DNA from: Bacteroidota bacterium
GTDB lineage: Bacteria; Bacteroidota; Ignavibacteria; UBA10030; UBA6906
Direction: 5' to 3'
Length of the DNA stretch: 5,447 nucleotides
Assembly (NCBI GenBank): GCA_017860555.1
Contig: JAGDMJ010000255.1
Location: forward strand, 1-5,447
Shown here: positions 1 through 5,242 of the stretch, in pieces
Layout: every line of letters begins with the position of its first letter
Numbering within the stretch: the first letter of the stretch is position 1
Made by a program: the position numbers and the translations under genes
The notes under the pieces: model-generated
Seen by the model: only the letters and a program-made list of their open reading frames with translations
The model's database searches: none
Told to the model about the DNA's origin: nothing

Positions 1-222
1 TTCGCGGCAATGCCCTGGTTGATCAGAGGTCTGAGGTCTGCTCTCAGACCCCTGATATATTGATTGTGGTGTCACCCATACGTATATTTCCCCGGGACTA
101 GCGGGGCTCTTTCTGCCCATCCCACCCGATCGATATCCCGTTCCAGACACACCGAAAGTTCTCCCGGATACCAACGACAAAGGAGGAGTTATCATGCGTC
201 CGTGGATGGAAACTCCTTTCAT
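1..222 (-). CDS. Possible partial ORF coupled to the small membrane protein (weak)
   Basis: On the minus strand an ATG at 222-220 overlaps the TGA of the upstream 82-residue gene as ATGA. The frame then stays open for all 74 codons to the left edge, so the end is missing. The translation begins MKGVSIHGR and is rich in Gly, Ser and Pro, with no motif I recognise. Support is the ATGA overlap, the same junction style as the plus-strand operon, and the open frame. Against it, by hand count only about 35 of 74 codons end in G or C, compared with about 51 of 82 in the neighbouring gene; the 22-56 hairpin falls inside it; and there is no Shine-Dalgarno just before the start. It may equally be noncoding DNA that is open by chance. 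No function can be proposed. Confidence 0.27.
   Translation of the reverse strand, partial: MKGVSIHGRMITPPLSLVSGRTFGVSGTGYRSGGMGRKSPASPGEIYVWVTPQSIYQGSESRPQTSDQPGHCRE
22..56. repeat. Strong imperfect inverted repeat (hairpin), 14-bp arms
   Basis: The arms at 22-35 and 43-56 are complementary at 13 of 14 positions, with an uninterrupted 8-bp core (GGTCTGAG / CTCAGACC) and a 7-base loop. The left arm also contains a tandem GAGGTCT GAGGTCT duplication (26-39). Neither strand shows a T-run right after the stem, so it is not a classical intrinsic terminator, although TATATT follows on the plus strand. It could be a transcript-end structure, an operator or the edge of a repetitive element; one copy in a short window cannot decide between these. 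Confidence 0.6.
179..219 (+). promoter_or_regulatory. Shine-Dalgarno plus ATG inside a potential hairpin
   Basis: The plus strand carries AAAGGAGG (179-186), then a 7-base spacer and ATG at 194, an apparently ideal translation start. The GGAGTT at 185-190 is complementary to AACTCC at 211-216, extendable by an A-T and two G-U pairs into TTT at 217-219, so the transcript could fold with the ribosome binding site in the stem and the ATG in the 20-base loop. The frame from this ATG is only 28 codons, ending at 280. Read on the minus strand, the same arms lie just after the stop of the 82-residue gene and could instead help end that transcript. Either role is inference. Confidence 0.3.
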
Positions 223-280
223 CGTATGTTTATGGCCACGGTGTCCACGGAGTGGACAACACCGGTATCCGAACTGCTGA
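194..280 (+). CDS. Possible 28-residue leader-type ORF (weak)
   Basis: The frame opens at ATG 194, seven bases after AAAGGAGG, and stops at TGA 278-280, giving 28 residues that begin MRPWMETPF and are rich in Pro, Arg and Cys. No family is recognised. Its only support is the near-consensus ribosome binding site with ideal spacing. Against it, it is very short, overlaps the end of the better supported minus-strand gene from 219 on, and leads into no larger plus-strand gene. It could be a leader peptide, the stump of a decayed gene, or coincidence arising from the opposite-strand CCT CCT TTG codons. Confidence 0.2.
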   Translation: MRPWMETPFIVCLWPRCPRSGQHRYPNC

Positions 281-467
281 TCGTATGTCTGGCTACAAGG
301 GTATCGTTCAGTCGGTAGAAATACTGATGAGTCCCGGAGGTGTCGGCCCATTCGCGGGGTTCAGCTACAGGTTGTGTTCCCGAATCGTGGAAGAACACAT
401 ATCCCAGCAACAACCCGGCCACCAGGCCGGCACATATGCTCAAGAGATAGTATCCCAGCCTGTTCAT
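219..467 (-). CDS. Small single-pass membrane-anchored protein, 82 aa, unknown function
   Basis: This 82-residue protein has a short N-terminus (MNRLGYY), a hydrophobic Gly/Leu/Ala-rich segment at about residues 5-26 that would form one membrane helix or an uncleaved signal anchor, and a polar tail of about 55 residues rich in Thr, Ser, Asp and Val. By the positive-inside rule (Arg3 before the helix, His-Asp after) the tail would lie outside the cytoplasm. The start is well fixed: AAGGAGGA sits six bases before the ATG. By hand count about 62% of codons end in G or C, which fits real coding. I recognise no family. It is divergently transcribed from the glycosidase operon, so a shared promoter region is possible, but nothing ties it functionally to sugar use. 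Its stop overlaps the ATG of a possible downstream frame. Confidence 0.6.
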   Translation of the reverse strand: MNRLGYYLLSICAGLVAGLLLGYVFFHDSGTQPVAEPREWADTSGTHQYFYRLNDTLVARHTISSSDTGVVHSVDTVAINIR

Positions 468-581
468 GATGGGTCCTCCTTGTCAAGCGAAGGTACGAAA
501 CCCCGCGATCGAAGGCAAATGCGCTTGGTGCCAGGAGAAACAGAATTTGAGTCGTCGATAAACCAGGAAGAGGGGTGAATC
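468..581. other. Divergent intergenic region, probable promoter region for both directions
   Basis: These 114 bases separate two divergent starts and should contain the operon promoter and the promoter of the minus-strand gene. The two ribosome binding sites occupy its ends: AAGGAGGA on the minus strand (474-481) and GGAAGAGGGG on the plus strand (566-575). I see no convincing sigma-70 pair. The best minus-strand match is TTGCCT, 17 bases, TACCTT (518-490), which is only a partial match. No Bacteroidetes-type TAnnTTTG element is present; the nearest is AGAATTTG at about 542-549. No clear operator palindrome was seen. Confidence 0.45.
474..481 (-). promoter_or_regulatory. Strong Shine-Dalgarno for the 82-aa minus-strand gene
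   Basis: The minus strand reads AAGGAGGA followed by a six-base spacer (CCCATC) and ATG at 467-465. This near-perfect site both fixes the start and is the main evidence that the small divergent ORF is a real gene. Confidence 0.7.
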
Positions 582-2687
582 ATGAGAAAATACCTTGTCG
601 CTCTTTTCCTAGTCGCTTTCTTCATGTCATGCGGGCCCGAGTCCCGGCAGACGGCCAGATACGAGGGGGCTTTTTGTTCCGGCGAAGGAGATCCAGATTT
701 TCTCCGTCTCATTGATGAATCGTTCGCCTTCTTCAATCCGAATCCCGCGGTGCCCAATCTTACCATGCTGTACCAGCCGGACTGGGACACCTTCGTGGAA
801 GGAGCGGGTTGGGGTGGCTGGTGGATTCAAAACAGCTACGGCTTTTCCTATTGTGCGACGCCGTTCCTTCAGGAACCGTGGTTCGCAACGCTCCAAAGGT
901 CATGGGACCTTCACTGGAACAATCAGGGGAATGGAATCCGGAAGAGCATGTGGGGAGGGAGCGACACGGCGACCTGGTTTTCTCATCTCATCGGTCCCGA
1001 GGGAAGCCTGGGGGATATGGCCAGTCCGGAGTGGATTGGGTTCAAACAGGGAGACGGCGATCAGAACCTCCACGACTGGTTCTATGAGGCTACAGCCGCG
1101 GGGCTTGTCGTACAGGCGGAGATCCTTCTTGTGAGTCACGATCTGAAAGCTGCTGACTTCTATCTGCCGAAGATGGAACGAGCCTCTGATTTTATCGAAA
1201 GGACACGAGATCCTCAGAACAACCTCTTTCTTGTGGGCCCCGCCAGCAACCTCCTTGCCCCAAGCTACGGTGGTGTGCAACAGCCGGATGGGACGTTTGG
1301 AAAAGGATATCTTGCAGGGCTTTCGATCACCTATCTTGCGGCACTCGACAGGATGGTTGAGCTGTACAAGATGACGGGCGACCAGGCAAAATTCGAAGAG
1401 TACGAACGCAGGCAGAAGATCACGCGCGAGTCGTTGCCGCTCCTCTTGACCTCCGACGGGTATTTTGTGAAAAGCCTTGAACCGGACGGGACAAAACACG
1501 GAGTGTTGGGGCAGGAGCGGTTCAGCTACCTGGAAGGGGTGGCAAATGTCGACGCCGTCGCTCTGCGCGTGGTGGATCGCCGGATTGCCGAGAGCATCTA
1601 CAGCCAGATCGCCTCGTATCCGGAGATACGTCCCTTTGATTTTCTCCTGACCAATGCTCCAGGCCTGGATGACACATATTGGAGTTGGGGAAACAAGTCG
1701 GGTGCGGGATTGGATGGTTTCCGTCAATATGGCGATTGGGTGAACGGGGGAGTCTGGGGAACGGTGGAAGGGCGTGCCATCCTGATGTATTACCGCCTCG
1801 GAAAGTTCGAGGATGTGCGAGGCTCGGCCACGCGGGCCATGAGGTGGGCGAAAGACTTCCGCATGGATGCTCCATGGTCGCAACGGGGCGAAAACAGCAG
1901 CAATCCGTGGTCGGATACAGGGCAGTTTCACGTGGGAGGCGTCGCCGTGATGATCGACAATTTTGCCATTCCTGCCGCCACCATCCGCGGTCTCTTTGAT
2001 CTTGACTACCGGTCCGACAGACTGATTCTCCGTCCTCGCATTCCCGGTTCCATCACCGCCTACGAACAGAAGCAGCCGGTGCGCTTCGGGGAGAAGAAGC
2101 TCTTCCTATCCTGTCGCAACGGTGGGCCGGTGGTCACGTCGGTGGAGATCAACGGAAAAACAACGCCCCTTACGTCGCCGGAAGAGGTGGTGTTGAAGTT
2201 CGCCGAACTGCCCCCAAATGCGAACGTCATGATCACTACCGAGGGGGGCTGGACGGAGGACCCTGATACGACCGACCACGAATACCCCGCCTTCCCTGCT
2301 GTTCTTCCGACAAAAAACGAAGTAATGCAGGTTCCCGGTGAGTTGTCTGACTCGCTGAGGAAACCCTTTGCAGTTCTCGAAGAAATGAAAATCACTCTTG
2401 AGAGCGACCAAAATGCGGAATACGAAAGGGCTTTTGTGGATGCCGCGATCAAAGCGTTCCAGGATTGCCGTGTTCGTCAGACGATGGACCCTGGGTCGGG
2501 CTACTACCGTGTTATCACAGAGGAACGAAAGCAGGGGATCATCAGGATGTATGAGCGCACCGCGCTTGCCATGTACGCAGGCTTTGCCAACCGCATGAAG
2601 AAATACGCCGCTGAGGGCGACGTACGCCAGAATTGGATCGCGTCGCTCTTCTCCGACGCACAGGAGCATCGAGGGAAAACGCCATGA
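582..2687 (+). CDS. Exported lipoprotein, six-hairpin glycosidase-like protein (possible rhamnosidase-type or related glycoside hydrolase)
   Basis: The 701-residue product starts with a lipoprotein-type signal (MRKYLVALFLVAFFMSC). The FMSC lipobox would make Cys17 the lipidated residue, and Gly18 after it would favour outer-membrane sorting. Residues about 35-470 look like an all-helical (alpha/alpha) barrel of the six-hairpin glycosidase superfamily: repeated helix pairs, many Trp/Gly turns, an acidic GDGDQNLHDWFYEA stretch (157-170), GQERFSYLEG (310-319) and WVNGGVWGTVEGR (386-398), the last resembling the NGG-W motif of such barrels. Candidate acid residues are Asp158, Asp160, Asp165, Glu169, Glu312 and Glu396. 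Residues about 475-555 look like a small beta domain, with RLILRPRIPG as its first strands. A helical tail of about 130 residues follows, unusual for these enzymes. The likely role is cleavage of an extracytoplasmic glycan; the exact family and linkage are not assignable. GAGGGG lies six bases before the ATG. The TGA overlaps the next gene's ATG. Confidence 0.7.
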   Translation: MRKYLVALFLVAFFMSCGPESRQTARYEGAFCSGEGDPDFLRLIDESFAFFNPNPAVPNLTMLYQPDWDTFVEGAGWGGWWIQNSYGFSYCATPFLQEPWFATLQRSWDLHWNNQGNGIRKSMWGGSDTATWFSHLIGPEGSLGDMASPEWIGFKQGDGDQNLHDWFYEATAAGLVVQAEILLVSHDLKAADFYLPKMERASDFIERTRDPQNNLFLVGPASNLLAPSYGGVQQPDGTFGKGYLAGLSITYLAALDRMVELYKMTGDQAKFEEYERRQKITRESLPLLLTSDGYFVKSLEPDGTKHGVLGQERFSYLEGVANVDAVALRVVDRRIAESIYSQIASYPEIRPFDFLLTNAPGLDDTYWSWGNKSGAGLDGFRQYGDWVNGGVWGTVEGRAILMYYRLGKFEDVRGSATRAMRWAKDFRMDAPWSQRGENSSNPWSDTGQFHVGGVAVMIDNFAIPAATIRGLFDLDYRSDRLILRPRIPGSITAYEQKQPVRFGEKKLFLSCRNGGPVVTSVEINGKTTPLTSPEEVVLKFAELPPNANVMITTEGGWTEDPDTTDHEYPAFPAVLPTKNEVMQVPGELSDSLRKPFAVLEEMKITLESDQNAEYERAFVDAAIKAFQDCRVRQTMDPGSGYYRVITEERKQGIIRMYERTALAMYAGFANRMKKYAAEGDVRQNWIASLFSDAQEHRGKTP

Positions 2688-3808
2688 ATTCACGAGAACG
2701 TGTCCTGAGGGCCTTCAGGAGAATGCCGGGATTGCCTGACCGTGTCCCGGTGCAATTTGACCTGTGCCGGTTCCTGGCTGATCATTTTGGTGGCAAGCTC
2801 GGTATACCGGTCCATTACACGGAGAACCTCTACGAGGATGTGACGTACCGTATCAGTGCCAACGAATTGCGCGTGGCCATGGGGAGCGATGTTGTTGTCA
2901 CGGGAGCATCGGTGTCGGACCACTACAGGGTTGTGAAGGAAGCCGATGGTACCTGGCTCAACGAATACCGGATGCGGATGCGCCAGGGGGCAATCTATGT
3001 CGAGGTGGTGGAGTATCCTCTGGCCCGTGCTGAGACCAAAGGGGATATTGAAGCGTTCGATTTCCCCGATCCCGATGCTCCGGGCCGTTTCCGCGACGCC
3101 GACGCACTGGTGAAGAAGTTCAGGAACGACTATCTGGTCATCGGGGACATAGAAGTGACCGTCTTTTCGCTGGCGCATCAGCTGGTCGGGTTGGAAAAAC
3201 TCCTGGTTGACATGATGATGCAAACGGAGTATGTGGTCCCCCTGTTTGAAGCGTGCGCGGAGTTCCAGACCCGGATGGGGCTCAAGCTGATCGAGAAGGG
3301 TGTGGATGCCATTTGGTTCGGCGATGACTTCGGCACACAGACGAGCCTGATCATTCCACAGGATGTTTTCCGTGAACAGCTGAAGCCGTTCTATACGCGG
3401 ATGATCGACCGGTTCAGGAGGGCCAACCCGGATATCATTCCGATCCTCCACTGTGACGGTGCCGTCGCGGATCTGCTCGATGACATTCGTGAAATCGGTT
3501 TCGAGGTGTTCAATCCGGTGCAACCGGGAGTCCCTGGACATCTTCCCCGGGACATGAAGGAGCATTTCGGGGATAAGTTCGCCTTCTGGGGCGCGATTGA
3601 CCAGCAAGATCTCCTGCCCAACGGGACGGACGAAGAGCTCGAAAAGGACATTGTCGAGAAGATCTCCATCTTGGGGAACGATGGGGGGTACATGATCGCA
3701 CCGGCGCATATCCTGCAGCCCGATGTGTCGCCGGACAGAGTGCTGAAGTTCATCGAGCTTTGCAGGAAACATGGGAGCTATCACCAATCTCGGGAATGCA
3801 TAACATGA
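2684..3808 (+). CDS. UroD/MtaA-superfamily protein (not HemE), copy 1
   Basis: The 374-residue protein opens with the UroD-superfamily head (SRERVLRAF at 3-11, PDRVPV at 18-23). It continues with GDDFGTQTSLIIP (213-225), the strand-end motif ILHCDG (254-259), FNPVQPG (276-282), FWGAIDQQDLLPNG (301-314) and GGYMIAPAHILQPDVSPDRV (334-353), the usual C-terminal signature. Length suits the family. The N-terminal Arg-Gln-Ala-Gly-Arg substrate loop of true uroporphyrinogen decarboxylase is absent, so a haem role is unlikely. The superfamily also contains zinc-dependent corrinoid/coenzyme M methyltransferases. Relative to their HxC motif as I recall it, here the third residue is Asp (H256-C-D), and His342 lies in the C-terminal loop. 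Start 2684 is preferred over an upstream in-frame ATG at 2633 because the family head begins there, it forms an ATGA overlap with the preceding stop, and GAGGGA lies seven bases upstream. The protein is cytoplasmic; its substrate is unknown and, from context, probably a sugar derivative. Confidence 0.82.
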   Translation: MNSRERVLRAFRRMPGLPDRVPVQFDLCRFLADHFGGKLGIPVHYTENLYEDVTYRISANELRVAMGSDVVVTGASVSDHYRVVKEADGTWLNEYRMRMRQGAIYVEVVEYPLARAETKGDIEAFDFPDPDAPGRFRDADALVKKFRNDYLVIGDIEVTVFSLAHQLVGLEKLLVDMMMQTEYVVPLFEACAEFQTRMGLKLIEKGVDAIWFGDDFGTQTSLIIPQDVFREQLKPFYTRMIDRFRRANPDIIPILHCDGAVADLLDDIREIGFEVFNPVQPGVPGHLPRDMKEHFGDKFAFWGAIDQQDLLPNGTDEELEKDIVEKISILGNDGGYMIAPAHILQPDVSPDRVLKFIELCRKHGSYHQSRECIT

Positions 3809-4119
3809 AACGAGCAGCCTTCACAATGAAATTGAAACCCGGCTTCGAAAAGGAATACAAAAAGCGCCACGACGAGATCTGGCCCGAGCTTGCACGAGAG
3901 CTCTCCGAAGCGGGCGTGAGTGACTACTCCATATACCTTGATGGGGGAACCAATACACTCTTTGCCACGCAAAAACTCAGCGAGCACAATACCGCTGACC
4001 GGCTGCCGCAAGCTCCTATTGTCCGAAAGTGGTGGACCTTCATGTCGGACATCATGGAAGTCAATCCCGACGATTCACCGGTTGTCGTTGAACTCGTGGA
4101 AGTCTTTCACCAGGATTAA
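3805..4119 (+). CDS. rhaM: L-rhamnose mutarotase family protein (RhaM/YiiL; COG3254)
   Basis: The product is 104 residues, the same length as E. coli RhaM as I recall it, and the two can be aligned almost without gaps. Shared features are the opening K/RxAFxM (3-8), EYxxRH (17-22), IWPEL (25-29), YxIYLD (41-46), the WW pair (76-77), DIMEVNPDDSP (82-92) and the ending ELVEVF (96-101). Tyr18 and His22, the active-site positions I recall for the enzyme, are both present. The enzyme interconverts the alpha and beta pyranose anomers of L-rhamnose in the cytoplasm so that isomerase or dehydrogenase receives the right form. Related family members act on L-fucose, so the substrate could be either deoxysugar. 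Start 3805 is preferred over ATG 3796 because it matches the family N-terminus and overlaps the preceding stop as ATGA, with GGGA at 3792-3795. It sits between two UroD-like genes. Confidence 0.9.
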   Translation: MKRAAFTMKLKPGFEKEYKKRHDEIWPELARELSEAGVSDYSIYLDGGTNTLFATQKLSEHNTADRLPQAPIVRKWWTFMSDIMEVNPDDSPVVVELVEVFHQD

Positions 4120-4130
4120 GGAACACATCA

Positions 4131-4136
4131 AGGGAG
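4131..4136 (+). promoter_or_regulatory. Shine-Dalgarno fixing the start of the second UroD-like gene
   Basis: AGGGAG lies five bases before ATG 4142, in the 22-base gap after the RhaM-family gene, the only non-overlapping junction in the operon. It supports this start over the in-frame ATG at 3920, which would add 74 residues read through the RhaM coding region in another frame. Confidence 0.7.
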
Positions 4137-4141
4137 CAACA

Positions 4142-5242
4142 ATGACTTCACGCCAACGTGTCCTCTGTGCGCTCAACGGAGGCACTCCCGACAGAGTGCC
4201 CATCTGGGAGTACTTGTTCAGCCTCAAACATCAGAAAGAGGTGATGGGGTACACCACCGAATTGTATGATGGGAAGACGCAGGTGCAGATGGCGGCGAAG
4301 CTCGGGCTGGACGTCATCTGGGCTCCCATCAACGGCTTTTGCGGAATTGAGGACGTGCCGCATGCACAGGACGAAATCTATCGTGACGAATGGGGCGTCA
4401 CATACCGGAAGAATGGATGGCCGATCATCGCTCAGATCGACACGCCTGTGAAGAGCCGCGAAAACTGGGCGAACTACACGATGCCGTCAGTCGAAATGCC
4501 CGGCAGGCTCAAAATCCTGAAGGACGTGATCGGCGCAAACGATCATCAGCTTGCCGTCGTCGCCGGTCTCCTGGGGCCTTTCACGATGATGACATGGTAT
4601 CTTATGGACTTTGAGACACTGTCCGTCTCTTTGTTCATGGATCCCGATCTGGTACATGAGATGGCGGATGCGTTTGTTGAGTGGGCCCTCGGGTCAGCGA
4701 AGCTTGCCTTCGGTACGGGGGGCGTGGATGCTTTCCATATTTCTGATGACTGGGGAGCCACGTCGGGATTGCTCATCTCGCCCGATCAGTTCCGGGAGTT
4801 CTTCACAAAACCGTTTGAAAGGCTTGTGAAGGGTTTGAAGGCGTACGGAGTTCCTGTCATCATGCATAATGACGGAAACCTCTGGGATATTCTTGACGAT
4901 CTGGTAGCGACCGGGATCAATGCATATCATCCGGTAGAGAAGGCCGCCTCAATGGACCTGGCGAAGGTGAAGCAGAGGTACTGCGGACGCGTGTGCCCCA
5001 TCGGCAACGTCAACAACAAGACGACCATGGTCACCGGTACCAAGGAGGACGTCATCAGGGAAACACTGGAATGCTTGAAGATCGGGGCTCCAGGGGGTGG
5101 CTATATGCTTTCCACCGATCACAGCCTTCATGATGACATTCCTCTGGAAAACGCGAAGGCGCTGATTGAGACGGTCATGGGGCATGGAAAGTACCCCTTG
5201 CACTTCCATTTATCTGATCAAATGAAAGAACCGCTTCCATGA
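4142..5242 (+). CDS. UroD/MtaA-superfamily protein (not HemE), copy 2
   Basis: The 366-residue cytoplasmic protein is a divergent paralogue of the UroD-like protein two genes upstream. It has the same head (SRQRVLCAL at 3-11, PDRVPI at 16-21) and the core motif SDDWGATSGLLISPDQFREF (201-220), matching GDDFGTQTSLIIP in the other copy. It then has VIMHNDG (239-245), PIGNVNNKTTMVTGT (286-300) and GGGYMLSTDHSLHDDIPLEN (318-337). The HemE substrate loop is again missing. Where copy 1 has His-Cys-Asp-Gly, this copy has His-Asn-Asp-Gly, so the His and Asp are kept and the Cys is not; His327 matches His342 of copy 1. The middle regions differ strongly, which suggests different substrates or two subunits with separate roles. 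The start is fixed by the AGGGAG site and the family N-terminus. The stop overlaps the next ATG as ATGA. It may be a decarboxylase, methyltransferase or lyase-like enzyme acting on a sugar-derived compound; none of these can be read directly from the sequence. Confidence 0.82.
   Translation: MTSRQRVLCALNGGTPDRVPIWEYLFSLKHQKEVMGYTTELYDGKTQVQMAAKLGLDVIWAPINGFCGIEDVPHAQDEIYRDEWGVTYRKNGWPIIAQIDTPVKSRENWANYTMPSVEMPGRLKILKDVIGANDHQLAVVAGLLGPFTMMTWYLMDFETLSVSLFMDPDLVHEMADAFVEWALGSAKLAFGTGGVDAFHISDDWGATSGLLISPDQFREFFTKPFERLVKGLKAYGVPVIMHNDGNLWDILDDLVATGINAYHPVEKAASMDLAKVKQRYCGRVCPIGNVNNKTTMVTGTKEDVIRETLECLKIGAPGGGYMLSTDHSLHDDIPLENAKALIETVMGHGKYPLHFHLSDQMKEPLP

Noticed and set aside
90..106. Small GC-rich stem CCCCG/CGGGG followed by CTCTTTCT as a terminator
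   Set aside because: The stem is only 5 bp and the following tract is not a true T-run; no gene ends just before it on the plus strand.
490..518. Sigma-70-like minus-strand promoter TTGCCT, 17 bases, TACCTT
   Set aside because: The spacing is right but only 4 and 3 of 6 positions match, and it would leave a leader of roughly 16 bases; too weak to list as a site.
554..562. GATAAA as a -10 element for the glycosidase operon
   Set aside because: No -35 element lies at a proper distance and the ribosome binding site follows within a few bases.
252..578. Plus-strand 108-codon frame crossing the divergent region
   Set aside because: It overlaps the better supported 82-residue minus-strand gene, has no ribosome binding site and reads through the intergenic region up to the next start.
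464..790. Minus-strand 108-codon frame over the divergent region and the lipoprotein signal sequence
   Set aside because: It is antisense to the operon's first gene and covers the ribosome binding sites of both real starts; no motif is seen.
900..1931. Minus-strand open frame of 343 codons inside the glycosidase-like gene
   Set aside because: It lies wholly antisense to a longer, signal-bearing protein, its translation shows no protein-like domain pattern, and no start signal was seen.
2690..3787. Minus-strand open frame of 365 codons antisense to the first UroD-like gene
   Set aside because: It mirrors a gene with clear family motifs, has no ribosome binding site or recognisable domain, and is explained by the codon bias of the true gene, which leaves the opposite strand free of stops.
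3920..4141. Longer N-terminus for the second UroD-like protein, from ATG 3920
   Set aside because: The added 74 residues are an out-of-frame reading of the RhaM-family gene, while a good AGGGAG site and the conserved family N-terminus mark ATG 4142.
2684..5242. Annotation of either UroD-like gene as hemE (haem biosynthesis)
   Set aside because: The Arg-Gln-Ala-Gly-Arg substrate loop of true uroporphyrinogen decarboxylase is missing in both, two divergent copies occur together, and no haem gene is nearby.
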